The position numbers and the translations under genes were made by a program. This document shows positions 43,331 to 52,556 of a stretch of DNA of 64,000 nt, piece by piece. Below the pieces are notes generated by a model that was not told the origin of the DNA, searched no databases, and saw nothing but the letters and a program-made list of their open reading frames with translations. The stretch lies in assembly GCA_964590255.1 (NCBI GenBank), contig CAZPYA010000011.1, positions 13,481 to 77,480 of the forward strand, in the 5' to 3' direction. This DNA comes from JAKIYB01 sp964590255. Its GTDB lineage: Bacteria; Armatimonadota; Hebobacteria; CAIYQO01. Each line of letters starts with the position of its first letter. The stretch's first letter is position 1.

Positions 43331-46042
43331 GTGACGCAGCGGATATTGCCGACGACCTACGATCCCTCGGCGGTGGAAGAGAAGTGGATGAGGGAGTGGA
43401 CCGAGCAGGGTTATTACCATGCGGAGGTTGTGCCGTTGAAGCAGCGCTTCAGCATTACCATCCCGCCGCCGAATGTCACCGGCGAACTGCACCTGGGCCA
43501 CGCGCTGCAGCACGCGATTCACGACGCCGTCATCCGCTACCAGCGCATGCTCGGCAAGGAAACGCTGTGCGTGCCGGGCACCGACCATGCGGGCATTGCC
43601 ACGCAGATGAAAGTGGAACGGCAGATCGCGGCGGAAGGCTTGACGAAGCATGACCTGGGCCGCGACGCGTTCCTGGAGCGCATGTGGCAGTGGAAAGAAC
43701 ACTACGGCGGCACCATTCTGCACCAGTTGAAGCGATTCGGCGCGTCGTATGACTGGCGGCGCGAGCGTTTCACGCTGGACGCCGGCTATACGAAAGCGGT
43801 ACGCACGGCCTTCGTGCATCTCTACGAGAATGGCCTGGTCTATCGCGGCGTGCGCATCATTAATTGGTGCCCGAGTTGTGAGACGGCGATTTCCGACCTC
43901 GAGGTGGAGCATGAGGAGCGCCAGGGCAAGCTGTGGCACTTCCTGTATCCCTTCACCGAGGGCGAAGGTGGCATAGTGGTGGCGACCACACGGCCGGAGA
44001 CGATGCTGGGCGACACCGCGGTGGCGGTGAACCCGGAAGACCCGCGATACCGCAACCTGGTGGGCAAGACGGTGATGCTGCCACTGATGAGCCGGCCGAT
44101 CCCCATTATCGCCGACGACTATGTGGACCCGACCTTCGGCACTGGCGCGGTAAAGGTGACGCCGGCGCACGACCCGAACGACGCGGAGATGGGCATGCGG
44201 CACGACCTGCCGGCGCCCATCGTCATCGGCAAAAACGGGAAGATGACCGAGGAAGCCGGCTGCTACGCCGGGATAGACCGTTATGAGGCGCGCACCGCGA
44301 TACTCGCCGACCTGACGGTGCTGAACCTGCTGGTGGAAACGAAGGAGCACCTGCACGCGGTGGGCGCCTGCGCGCGCTGCGCCTCGACCATCGAGCCGCT
44401 GCTCTCCGAGCAGTGGTTCGTGAACATGAAACCGCTGGCCGCGCACGCGCTGCAAGCGATCCGCGACGGGCTGGTGACCTACCAGCCCGAGCGCTTCGCG
44501 CAAACGAGCATCGAGTGGCTGGAGAACGTGCGTGACTGGTGCATCTCGCGCCAGCTCTGGTGGGGGCACCGCATCCCGGTGTTCACCTGCGCGGCATGCG
44601 GGCACGAGCTTGCGTCCATTGACACGCCGACCGAGTGCCCGCGGTGCGGCGGCGCGCTGGAGCAGGATCCCGACGTGCTGGATACCTGGTTCAGCTCGGC
44701 GCTGTGGCCGTTTGCCGTGCTTGGCTGGCCGGACAACACGCCGGAGTTAAACTACTTCTACCCCACCGACCTGATGATCAGCGGTCGCGACATTATTCCG
44801 CTGTGGATCATCCGCATGATCTTCAGCGGCATGGAATACCAGCCCGGCGAACCGATCCAGCGCATCCCGTTCTACCGAGTAATCATCCACCCGACGGTGC
44901 AGAATTACGAAGGCAAGCGCATGTCGAAGTCGCTGGGCACCGGCGTCGACCCGCTAGAGTTGATGGCGAAATACGGCACTGACGCCACGCGCTACGGGCT
45001 GTGCGGCATGGCCACCGCTACCCAGGACGTGCGCCTGCAGGAGGCACGCGAGGCAGATTGGGACCCGGAGAAGCCGGAGGAGAAGCGTTCCTTCCCGTTC
45101 TTCGTGCAGGGGCGCAATTTCGCCACGAAGATATGGAACGCCAGCCGCTTCGCACTAATGAATTTGCAGGACGACACCATCGCGGCGCCGGCCGGGCGCA
45201 CGCTGGCCGACCGCTGGATACTGTCGCGCTACGCCGTAGTGGTGGACAGCGTAACGGCGTCACTGGAGAATTTCCGCCTGGACCAGGCCACGCAGACGCT
45301 GTATGACTTCTTCTGGAGCGAATTCTGCGACTGGTATCTGGAGATGATCAAGCCGGCGCTGCGCGGCGAAGAAGCGGCAGTGGCGAACGGCACGCGCACC
45401 ACGCTGGCCTATGTGCTGGAGAACGCGCTGCGCCTGCTGCACCCCTTCATGCCGTTCATCACCGAAGAAATTTGGCAACAGTTGCCGCACAGCGCGGGGG
45501 CAAAGGACAGCATCATGCTCACCGCCTGGCCTGACGCGGTCGCCACGTTACGCGATGCCGATGCTGAAGCGGAGATTGCGCTGCTGATAGCGATCATCAC
45601 CACCGTGCGCAAACTGCGCGCCGACCAGGGCGTGGCGCCGACGCAAAAAGTGGCCATCCGCGTGGCGACGGACAGCACCGAAGTGAAGGGGTTGATCGCG
45701 AAGAGTGAGGCGGTGCTGCTGGCGCTGACCCGCGGCGAAGAGGTGTCGCTGACCGGCACCACCTCAGAGGAGGCGTCGGAGCATCTGTTCTGGAACGACA
45801 CGCCCATCGAGGTGACGATCTCGCGCGAGTTAACCCCGGAGGAGCGGCAGAAAGAAGCTGAGAAACTGCGGCGCGACCTGGAGAAGCTGTCGGCGGAAAT
45901 CGAGAAGATGGACGCGCGTCTAGCGAACCCGCAATTCGCCGAACGCGCCCCCGAAGCCGTGGTAGCAAAAGCCCGTGGCGACCTTGCCGAACTGCAGCAC
46001 CGCCGGACGATGATGGAGGAGCGGCTGCGGACAATGGGGTAA
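43331..46042 (+). CDS. valS: valyl-tRNA synthetase
   Basis: A 903-residue class I aminoacyl-tRNA synthetase charging tRNA-Val. The HIGH motif is HLGHALQH near residue 55 (PPPNVTGELHLGHALQH), the KMSKS loop is KRMSKSLGTG near residue 535, and the editing domain lies between (TTRPETMLGDTAVAV). The C-terminal ~70 residues are the coiled-coil arm typical of ValS (EKLRRDLEKLSAEIEKMDAR). Starts with GTG at 43331 after GAAGGAGG. Confidence 0.95.
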   Translation: MTQRILPTTYDPSAVEEKWMREWTEQGYYHAEVVPLKQRFSITIPPPNVTGELHLGHALQHAIHDAVIRYQRMLGKETLCVPGTDHAGIATQMKVERQIAAEGLTKHDLGRDAFLERMWQWKEHYGGTILHQLKRFGASYDWRRERFTLDAGYTKAVRTAFVHLYENGLVYRGVRIINWCPSCETAISDLEVEHEERQGKLWHFLYPFTEGEGGIVVATTRPETMLGDTAVAVNPEDPRYRNLVGKTVMLPLMSRPIPIIADDYVDPTFGTGAVKVTPAHDPNDAEMGMRHDLPAPIVIGKNGKMTEEAGCYAGIDRYEARTAILADLTVLNLLVETKEHLHAVGACARCASTIEPLLSEQWFVNMKPLAAHALQAIRDGLVTYQPERFAQTSIEWLENVRDWCISRQLWWGHRIPVFTCAACGHELASIDTPTECPRCGGALEQDPDVLDTWFSSALWPFAVLGWPDNTPELNYFYPTDLMISGRDIIPLWIIRMIFSGMEYQPGEPIQRIPFYRVIIHPTVQNYEGKRMSKSLGTGVDPLELMAKYGTDATRYGLCGMATATQDVRLQEAREADWDPEKPEEKRSFPFFVQGRNFATKIWNASRFALMNLQDDTIAAPAGRTLADRWILSRYAVVVDSVTASLENFRLDQATQTLYDFFWSEFCDWYLEMIKPALRGEEAAVANGTRTTLAYVLENALRLLHPFMPFITEEIWQQLPHSAGAKDSIMLTAWPDAVATLRDADAEAEIALLIAIITTVRKLRADQGVAPTQKVAIRVATDSTEVKGLIAKSEAVLLALTRGEEVSLTGTTSEEASEHLFWNDTPIEVTISRELTPEERQKEAEKLRRDLEKLSAEIEKMDARLANPQFAERAPEAVVAKARGDLAELQHRRTMMEERLRTMG

Positions 46043-46045
46043 ACC

Positions 46046-46789
46046 ATGACGATTGACGCATTCGCCACCTGTCTGACATCCACGCGCCGGCCGGTGCGGC
46101 AGATTGCCGTGCTGACCGGCGCGGGCATTTCCGCGGAGAGCGGGTTGCCGACGTTCCGTGGAGAGGATGGGCTATGGCAGGGGCGCGACCCGGCGACATT
46201 CTTCACGCCGGAGTCGCTGCCCGAACGTCCGCGGGAGTGTTGGGAGCTGTTTGATGCCCTGCGCACCCGCGCGGCACAGGCGGGGCCGAATGATGGCCAT
46301 CGGGCGCTGGCCGCGCTGCAGCAGTCGCATGCGGTGACGCTGATCACGCAGAATATCGACGGCCTGCACCAGCGCGCCGGCAGCGCAGGCGTATTGGAAC
46401 TGCATGGCACGTTGTGGTCACTCTCCTGCCCGCGGTGCGGGCATTGGGAAGAGAACTCAGCGGCGCCACTACCGGAACTGCCCCCACCCTGCCCATCCTG
46501 CCGCGGCATCCTGCGCCCGGACGTGGTGATGTTCTCCGAGTCGCTGCCCGAGCGCGTTATCAGCGCGGCATACGTGGCCGCCGAGACGTGTGACCTGATG
46601 CTGGTCGTTGGCACGTCGGGCGTGGTATACCCGGCTGCGGGGCTGCCGCAGGTAGCGCGTCAGCACGGGGCGGCGGTGGTCGAGGTGAATCCGGCGCCAA
46701 CGGCGCTCAGCGTGATGATGGATTGCGTAGTGCGCGGCGCGGCGGCGGCGACGCTACCGGCGATGGTGCGGTTGCTGCAGGAAGGATAG
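46046..46789 (+). CDS. Sir2-family NAD-dependent protein deacylase
   Basis: A 247-residue sirtuin. Visible motifs are GAGISAESGLPTFRG, TQNIDGLHQRAG, the catalytic His in ELHG, two CXXC zinc pairs (CPRCG and CPSC) and the NAD-binding VVGTSGVVYPAAGLP near residue 190. It removes acyl groups from lysines using NAD. It follows valS by three bases and converges directly with the exonuclease gene, whose stop begins at the next base. Confidence 0.93.
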   Translation: MTIDAFATCLTSTRRPVRQIAVLTGAGISAESGLPTFRGEDGLWQGRDPATFFTPESLPERPRECWELFDALRTRAAQAGPNDGHRALAALQQSHAVTLITQNIDGLHQRAGSAGVLELHGTLWSLSCPRCGHWEENSAAPLPELPPPCPSCRGILRPDVVMFSESLPERVISAAYVAAETCDLMLVVGTSGVVYPAAGLPQVARQHGAAVVEVNPAPTALSVMMDCVVRGAAAATLPAMVRLLQEG

Positions 46790-47596
46790 TCATCCTCTCC
46801 CCGTCAATAGGGGATTATCTTTTGACTCGTCCAATACGATGACGTTGCGGATGCGCTGGAGATAGAAGTGGCGCACTTCGTCGCGGAGGAAGCAGTGGGC
46901 TTCCAGCATGAGATCGTCCTCGGTCCAGCTCATCGGCAGCACTTCCCGGACAGTCATGCGGCCACGGCCATCACGGTATTCGATGCGCACGCGGCGTCGA
47001 GTCGCCACCGCGGCCAGCAGCGACTCCAGCAGCGATTGTTCTCCATTGGACAGTTCGCGACGCGGCTTCTCCGGTATGAAGCCCATCTCCATGAAGCGCA
47101 GGAAAATGTGCAGGCAGTCGCGGGCGTCGTCATGGGCGCGGTGCGTTTGCCCGTACCCGAGACCCAGCGTCTCTTTCACCGCTTCCAGGCTGTGGCGCGG
47201 GGCGGTGGGCAGCAGCTTGCGCGCGATCAGGCAGGTATCGTAGACAGGAATATCGGGCGGAGTAAGTCTGACGCGGCGACATTCCTCGCGGATGAAGGCC
47301 AGGTCGAAACGGGCGTTGTGGGCAACGAGCATATCCGCCTGGCAGAATTCGAGGAAGGCGGGGAGCACGGCGGCGACGGACGGTTTGTTGGCGAGCATGG
47401 CATCGGTGATGCCGTGCACGCGCAGCGCGGCGTGCGGCATCGGGCGGCCGGGGTTCACCAGTTCAGAGTAGGTCGTTTCATCGCCATGCTGCCAGCGGAC
47501 GGCCGCCAGCTCCACGATGCGGTCGCGGATGGCGGACAGGCCGGTGGTCTCCACGTCGACGGCAAGTATCGTCATGTCCGGGGTGAGTTCAGGCAT
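46790..47596 (-). CDS. DnaQ-like exonuclease fused to a WYL domain
   Basis: A 268-residue protein. Residues ~8-165 form a DEDDh 3'-5' exonuclease: ILAVDVETTGL, HNARFDLAFI and the late THRAHDDARDCL with the His five residues before the last Asp. After a short linker, residues ~185-260 match a WYL-type ligand domain (RRRVRIEYRDGRGRMT, FYLQRIRNV). WYL domains bind nucleic acid or nucleotides and are often in regulators or defence proteins, so fusion to an exonuclease is uncommon. The start at 47596 is chosen; a GTG at 47635 overlapping the aroK end is an alternative. Confidence 0.8.
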   Translation of the reverse strand: MPELTPDMTILAVDVETTGLSAIRDRIVELAAVRWQHGDETTYSELVNPGRPMPHAALRVHGITDAMLANKPSVAAVLPAFLEFCQADMLVAHNARFDLAFIREECRRVRLTPPDIPVYDTCLIARKLLPTAPRHSLEAVKETLGLGYGQTHRAHDDARDCLHIFLRFMEMGFIPEKPRRELSNGEQSLLESLLAAVATRRRVRIEYRDGRGRMTVREVLPMSWTEDDLMLEAHCFLRDEVRHFYLQRIRNVIVLDESKDNPLLTGRG

Positions 47597-47627
47597 CACG
47601 GCACCAGTGTACCCTATTCGGGGCGAA

Positions 47628-48125
47628 TCAGTCACGCAGGCGCGCCGTCAGTTCGGTGACGACGGCTTCCAATGGCCAGTCATCCGTTGACAGCGTCAGG
47701 TCGGCATACCGGCAATAGAGCGGATGGCGCTCGGCATAGAGATCGCAGATGCTCTGGCCGGGTTGGCGGGCAATGCCGCGGGTGGCAATGTTGCGCACGC
47801 GCGCCTCGATGGTGGTGCAGGCGGCGTCGAGATAGACCACCGTGCCGTGGGCGCGCAGGTGCCGCATCGCTGCTTCGCGGTAGGCGACGCTGCCGCCGGT
47901 GGCAATGACGGCGCCGGCGACGTCAAGCGCGCGGACGGTCTCCGCTTCGAGATCAAGGAAGCGCTCGATGCCGTCGGTGGCGATGATCTCCTGCAGATAC
48001 CGGTCGGCGCGGGTCTGAATGAGTAGATCGGTATCGATGAAGGGACGTTTCAGCGTTTTCGCGAGCAGCACGCCGACGGTGCTTTTCCCGGCGCCAGGCA
48101 TGCCGATGAGGACGATATTCTTCAC
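47628..48125 (-). CDS. aroK: shikimate kinase
   Basis: A 165-residue AroK that phosphorylates shikimate in aromatic amino acid synthesis. The P-loop is IGMPGAGKSTVG, the substrate-binding FIDTD follows, and a GG motif ATGGS lies near residue 80. Starts at GTG 48125 after AAAAGGAG. Confidence 0.93.
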   Translation of the reverse strand: MKNIVLIGMPGAGKSTVGVLLAKTLKRPFIDTDLLIQTRADRYLQEIIATDGIERFLDLEAETVRALDVAGAVIATGGSVAYREAAMRHLRAHGTVVYLDAACTTIEARVRNIATRGIARQPGQSICDLYAERHPLYCRYADLTLSTDDWPLEAVVTELTARLRD

Positions 48126-48224
48126 GACGACTCCTTTTTGTTAGTATAACAGATTGCCAGACGCGCTCCACGCCGTGTCACAGCTTCACCAATGGAATTC
48201 TTTGCTACTTAATCTTATTAATTA

Positions 48225-48253
48225 TTGATTATTCACCATAGGCGTGCTACAAT
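48225..48253 (+). promoter_or_regulatory. promoter of livJ-type gene
   Basis: TTGATT at 48225-48230, a 17-nt spacer and TACAAT at 48248-48253, about 95 bases before the ATG at 48349. Confidence 0.6.
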
Positions 48254-48348
48254 GCGGCAATCCTGGCGCCATGCGGGCGCGCAAGCTGCCCGCGACCCGG
48301 TCTCCGAGTCGCCAGTCATTCTCCATCGTTCTCGGAAGGAGTTGTCGC

Positions 48349-49518
48349 ATGATCCAATTACGCGTCCTCGTCGCCACGCTGTTGCTGGCGGCACTCACCC
48401 TCTTCGTCTCCGGCCTCGGGCAGTATCTGCCGTCGGCGGACGCGTCGAAGACCCCGTATGTCATCGGCGCGGTGTTCGATGTCACCGGTCCGGCCGCCCC
48501 GTTGGGCGTGCCCGAGCAGGAAACCGTGAAGATGCTCGAAAAGGAACTCAATGCCAAAGGCGGCATTGACGGGCACCCGGTGAAGGTGATCTTCGCCGAC
48601 AACGGCAGTGACGAAGCCAAAAGCGTGGCGGCGATCAAAAAGCTCATCGAAGCCGACAACGTGCTGGCGATCATCGGTCCCAGCCAAACCGGCACCACGC
48701 TGGCCGGCGCCGACACCGTGCAGTCCGCCCGCGTGCCGATGATCTCCTGCGCCGCCGGTGTGAAGATTGTCGACCCGGTGAAACCGTGGATATTCAAGAC
48801 CGCGCAAAGCGACGTGCACGCGGTGACGAAGGTGCTCGATTACCTGGAATCCAAACGCCTCACCCGCATCGCGATCATCACCGTGTCCAATGCCTTCGGC
48901 GAATCCGGCAAAAACCAACTTGAAAAGCAGGTGTCCGGGCACAAGATGAGCATCGTAGCGAAGGAAAGTTTTGGCGATAAAGACACCGATATGACGGCGC
49001 AACTGATGCGCATCCGCCAGAGCAACGCGCAGGCGGTGGTGTGCTGGGGCACCAACCCTGGTCCCGCCAACGTGGCAAAGGGGATGAAGATGCTCGGCAT
49101 CAAGCAGCCGCTGGTGATGAGCCATGGAATCGCCAACCGCAAGTTTATCGAACTGGCCGGCCCCGCGGCGGAAGGTGTCATCTTCCCCGCCGGCAAGCTG
49201 CTCGTTGCCGAAACGTTGACCGGCACCGACCCGCAGAAATCCGTGCTGCTCAATTACGCCAAGAATTTCAAAAAGGAATATGGGCGCGAGGCCGACACCT
49301 TCGGCGGCCATGCGTATGACGCGTTCAAACTCATCTGCAACGCGCTAGACAAAGCCGGCGACAACCGTGACAAGATCCGCGCCGAACTGGAGAAAACCCG
49401 CCACTTCGTGGGCGTCTCCGGCGTCTTTAACTTCAGCGCCAAAGATCATAATGGCCTGGATGAGGATTGCTTCGCCATGGTCGTCATTCGTGGCGGCGAC
49501 TGGCAGCGGATGAAATAA
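48349..49518 (+). CDS. branched-chain amino acid-type ABC transporter substrate-binding protein
   Basis: A 389-residue exported LivJ-like (Peripla_BP_6) protein with a signal peptide (MIQLRVLVATLLLAALTLFVSG). The mature protein begins YVIGAVFDVTGPAAPLG, and contains the typical IGPSQTGTTLAG segment near residue 110. It captures ligand in the periplasm for the LivHMGF permease encoded just downstream. Ligand identity is unclear: branched-chain amino acids, amides or aromatic acids, the last suggested by the PaaK gene. AAGGAG before the ATG fixes the start. Confidence 0.87.
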   Translation: MIQLRVLVATLLLAALTLFVSGLGQYLPSADASKTPYVIGAVFDVTGPAAPLGVPEQETVKMLEKELNAKGGIDGHPVKVIFADNGSDEAKSVAAIKKLIEADNVLAIIGPSQTGTTLAGADTVQSARVPMISCAAGVKIVDPVKPWIFKTAQSDVHAVTKVLDYLESKRLTRIAIITVSNAFGESGKNQLEKQVSGHKMSIVAKESFGDKDTDMTAQLMRIRQSNAQAVVCWGTNPGPANVAKGMKMLGIKQPLVMSHGIANRKFIELAGPAAEGVIFPAGKLLVAETLTGTDPQKSVLLNYAKNFKKEYGREADTFGGHAYDAFKLICNALDKAGDNRDKIRAELEKTRHFVGVSGVFNFSAKDHNGLDEDCFAMVVIRGGDWQRMK

Positions 49519-49539
49519 TTCACCCGTCGAACCCGGCTC

Positions 49540-49576
49540 GACGGCCCCTCTCCCGCGGCGCTGGCGAGGGGCCGTC
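49540..49576 (+). terminator. hairpin after the substrate-binding protein gene
   Basis: An 11-bp stem (49540-49550 with 49566-49576) and a 15-nt loop. No long T-run follows, so termination may be partial; this would set a high ratio of binding protein to permease. Confidence 0.5.
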
Positions 49577-49590
49577 TGCGCGTTCACTAA

Positions 49591-49619
49591 TTGCTCTCAC
49601 AGTAAGCATGTGGTAGAAT
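49591..49619 (+). promoter_or_regulatory. promoter of livH
   Basis: TTGCTC at 49591-49596, a 17-nt spacer, and TAGAAT at 49614-49619 with a TGG extension just before it. Confidence 0.5.
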
Positions 49620-49630
49620 CCCGCTATCCC

Positions 49631-49739
49631 GCATTATTCAGACACATGTGAATAATGCAACAGCTAACCGAAGCGTTATGCGCTCCGCGAATAAAGCGGG
49701 CCTGATGTCTTATGCGAAGCGCACGTTCGAAAGCATAAC
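49631..49739 (+). promoter_or_regulatory. structured leader of the livHMGF-paaK operon
   Basis: A 10-bp hairpin at 49631-49658 (GCATTATTCA pairs with TGAATAATGC), then a second region where GCATAA at 49733-49738 can pair with either TTATGC at 49676-49681 or TTATGC at 49710-49715. The pairing ends three bases before the livH ATG. Alternative folding could control translation. No known riboswitch consensus is recognised. Confidence 0.4.
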
Positions 49740-49741
49740 CG

Positions 49742-50728
49742 ATGCACATCATTATTGACTTTATCCGGTCGCTCTTTACGACTACCGTCCACACCACGCC
49801 GGAGCTGGTGCTGCAGTTGATGATCTCCGGACTGGCGCAAGGCAGCATTTACGCCGTGGTGGCCATCGGCTTCACCATCGTCTTCAGCACCACGCAGGTC
49901 GTGAATTTCGCGCAGGGTGAATTTGTGATGCTCGGCGCGATGATCACCTACTGGTTCGCCGCCGCGGAGATGGGGCCGCACTGGACGAACTCCGCCGCCG
50001 TGCCCGCCGCCGTGCTCATCGCCACTGTCATCGGCGCCCTACTCGGGTGGGTGTTGATGCGGGTGCGCCGCGGCGCCAACCCGACGACGCTGATCATTAT
50101 TACCATTGGCGCCTCGATTCTACTGCAAGGCATTGCCAGCCGGCTGTGGAAGACGGAAGCCGTCTACGTGCCGCACTTCACCCAGACCGTCATGGACGGC
50201 TCGGCGTATCCGAAAACCATCGAAATTCCGCTGAGCGACCCGACCATGCCCGCGGTGATCTTCGCGCAGAACCTGTGGGTGATCGGCTTTCTCCTGGTCA
50301 TCGCCGTGGCGTTGATCATCTTCTTTCAGTTCACCATGATCGGCAAGGCGATGCGCGCGGTCTCGGCGAATCCCACGGGGGCGCGCCTGCTGGGCATCAA
50401 CGTCTCGCGGCTGGTGGTGGGCGCCTTCGCGCTCTCCGGCGCCATCGGCGCGCTGGGCGGCGCCTTTTTGGCCCCGATCACCGCGTCATATGACATGGGT
50501 CCGGCGCTCGGGTTGAAAGGCTTCGCGGCGGCGATTGTCGGCGGGCTGGGCAGTTTTCCGGGTTCGATTATCGCCGGATTGGTGCTTGGCATCGCCGAGC
50601 AGTTCTTCGGCATGTATAAATCGACGCAGTACCAGGGGGCTTTCGTCTTTATGGTGCTGCTCATTGTGCTCTTCATCAGCCCCCACGGCATTCTGGCGCT
50701 CTTCCGCCGCGGGAGGGCCCGCGCATGA
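49742..50728 (+). CDS. livH: ABC transporter permease LivH
   Basis: A 328-residue inner-membrane permease with about eight helices. LivH-family segments are clear: GLAQGSIYAVVAIGFTIVFS, VNFAQGEFVMLGAM and the EAA-like coupling region GKAMRAVSANPTGARLLGIN near residue 200. It pairs with LivM to form the membrane channel. Its stop overlaps the livM start (ATGA). No strong Shine-Dalgarno is seen before the ATG. Confidence 0.9.
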   Translation: MHIIIDFIRSLFTTTVHTTPELVLQLMISGLAQGSIYAVVAIGFTIVFSTTQVVNFAQGEFVMLGAMITYWFAAAEMGPHWTNSAAVPAAVLIATVIGALLGWVLMRVRRGANPTTLIIITIGASILLQGIASRLWKTEAVYVPHFTQTVMDGSAYPKTIEIPLSDPTMPAVIFAQNLWVIGFLLVIAVALIIFFQFTMIGKAMRAVSANPTGARLLGINVSRLVVGAFALSGAIGALGGAFLAPITASYDMGPALGLKGFAAAIVGGLGSFPGSIIAGLVLGIAEQFFGMYKSTQYQGAFVFMVLLIVLFISPHGILALFRRGRARA

Positions 50729-51789
50729 CCCGCTTCCGTCCTTCATTTACCGTTGTCGCGACGTTACTCGGTATCATCGTCATGGTCGCGCTGCCGCCGA
50801 TGGTACATTGGCTGAATCCAAAGAGCGACTATGTGCTGTTCCCGCTGGCGATTATCGGTGTCTACACAATTATTGTTGTTGGGATGAACCTGTTAATGGG
50901 CTATGCCGGCCAGGTGTCGCTGGGCCATGCCGCCTTCTTCGGCATCGGCGCCTATACCTCTGCCTGCCTGACGACGGGTTCCCACCACTTCAATCCCTGG
51001 GTGGCCATGCTCATCGGCATGGGGGTGGCGGGCATCATCGCTTTCATCGTCGGTTTGCCCTGCCTGCGGTTGCACGGCCACTACCTGGCGGTGGCGACAC
51101 TGGGCATCGGGGTGATTGCCAACATCGTCATGCGGGAGTGGTCCGAAGTAACGGGGGGCACCTCCGGCATTGAAGGCATCACCAAGCTGTCGGTGCTGTC
51201 CAATCCCATCGACAGCAACACCGAATACTTCTACCTGAGTTGGACGCTGGCAATCGTTACGTTGCTGTGTGCCGGCAACATCGTGAATTCCCGTGTGGGA
51301 CGGGCGCTGCGCGCGCTGCATACCAGTGAATCGGCCGCCGCCACGCTGGGCGTCAACATTGCGTCCTATAAGCTGCAGGTGTTCGTGCTATCCGCGATCT
51401 TCGCCGCGTTGGCGGGCAGCCTGTATGCCCACATCGTCTTCTTCATCAGCCCGCCGTTGTTCGGTTTCATGAAATCGGTGGAGTTCGTGGTGATGGTGGT
51501 GATCGGTGGGATGGCAAGTATCTGGGGCGCGGTGATCGGCGCCGGCACTATGACGATGCTGGGCGAGTGGCTACGCGACCTGGGCACGCAGACCGACAAA
51601 TACGGCGATAAATTCGCGCAATTCGACATCATCGCTCACGGCTTGATTCTGATACTGGTGATGATTTTCCTGCCCAACGGTATCTTCTGCACCCTCCGCG
51701 ACGCGGTGATGCGCTGGTGGCGCGGCCGGCGCAAGGCGGCGAAGCCACTTGCCGCCGCGGAGTCGGCGAAGGAGGTGGCCGCGAAATGA
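50725..51789 (+). CDS. livM: ABC transporter permease LivM
   Basis: A 354-residue LivM-type permease with about ten helices. The conserved GMNLLMGYAGQVSLGHAAFF near residue 53 and the coupling segment GRALRALHTSESAAATLGVN near residue 193 are visible. It overlaps both neighbours by four bases. Confidence 0.9.
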   Translation: MTRFRPSFTVVATLLGIIVMVALPPMVHWLNPKSDYVLFPLAIIGVYTIIVVGMNLLMGYAGQVSLGHAAFFGIGAYTSACLTTGSHHFNPWVAMLIGMGVAGIIAFIVGLPCLRLHGHYLAVATLGIGVIANIVMREWSEVTGGTSGIEGITKLSVLSNPIDSNTEYFYLSWTLAIVTLLCAGNIVNSRVGRALRALHTSESAAATLGVNIASYKLQVFVLSAIFAALAGSLYAHIVFFISPPLFGFMKSVEFVVMVVIGGMASIWGAVIGAGTMTMLGEWLRDLGTQTDKYGDKFAQFDIIAHGLILILVMIFLPNGIFCTLRDAVMRWWRGRRKAAKPLAAAESAKEVAAK

Positions 51790-52556
51790 CCACCCTCCTC
51801 ACCGTCAGTCATCTCACCCGCATTTTTGACGGCCTAGTGGCCGTATCCGACGTGAGCTTCAGCATCAGCGCCGGACAGATCAAGGCACTCATTGGCCCGA
51901 ACGGCGCCGGAAAATCCACGCTGTTAAACATGGTGTCCGGCGTGCTGCCCGCCACCCGCGGCGCGGTGGCCTTCAACGGGAAGACCATCAATGGGCGCCA
52001 GCCGCACCGCATAGCCAAGTTGGGCATCGCCCGCACCTTCCAGAACGTCGAGCTGTTCCATAACATGACCGTGATCGAGAACGTCATGGTCGGCCGCCAT
52101 CTGCGCGCATGGAGCATCCTGCCAACGGCGATGCTGCGGCTGGGCACGGGCGCGGAAGACCGGCGGCTGCAGGCTGAGTCGATGGCGATTCTGGAGCAGG
52201 TTGGCCTGCAGGACTACGCGGAGGATTTCGCCGGCGAATTGCCCTTCGGGCGACAGCGCCTGCTGGAGATCGCCCGCGCGCTGGCCACGGAGCCGACGCT
52301 GCTGCTGCTGGATGAAGCGGCGTCAGGGCTCTCCACCCGCGAAAAGCGCGAGCTAGTGTCGCTGATCTACACCATCCGCGACGCCGGGGTGACGATCTTC
52401 ATGGTAGACCACGACATGGAGCTGGTGATGGGCATCTCTGACGAAGTGGTGGTGCTGGACCACGGCGAGAAGATCGCCGAAGGCACGCCGACCGAGATTC
52501 AACACAACGAGCGCGTCATCGCCGCCTACCTGGGAGAGGAGGCCGCCAGTGCTTAA
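51786..52556 (+). CDS. livG: ABC transporter ATP-binding protein LivG
   Basis: A 256-residue ATPase: Walker A GPNGAGKSTLLN near residue 39, a LivG-typical GIARTFQNVELF, a signature-like LPFGRQRLLEIARAL, and Walker B LLLLDEAASGL. The ATG at 51786 overlaps the livM stop. Confidence 0.9.
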   Translation: MTTLLTVSHLTRIFDGLVAVSDVSFSISAGQIKALIGPNGAGKSTLLNMVSGVLPATRGAVAFNGKTINGRQPHRIAKLGIARTFQNVELFHNMTVIENVMVGRHLRAWSILPTAMLRLGTGAEDRRLQAESMAILEQVGLQDYAEDFAGELPFGRQRLLEIARALATEPTLLLLDEAASGLSTREKRELVSLIYTIRDAGVTIFMVDHDMELVMGISDEVVVLDHGEKIAEGTPTEIQHNERVIAAYLGEEAASA

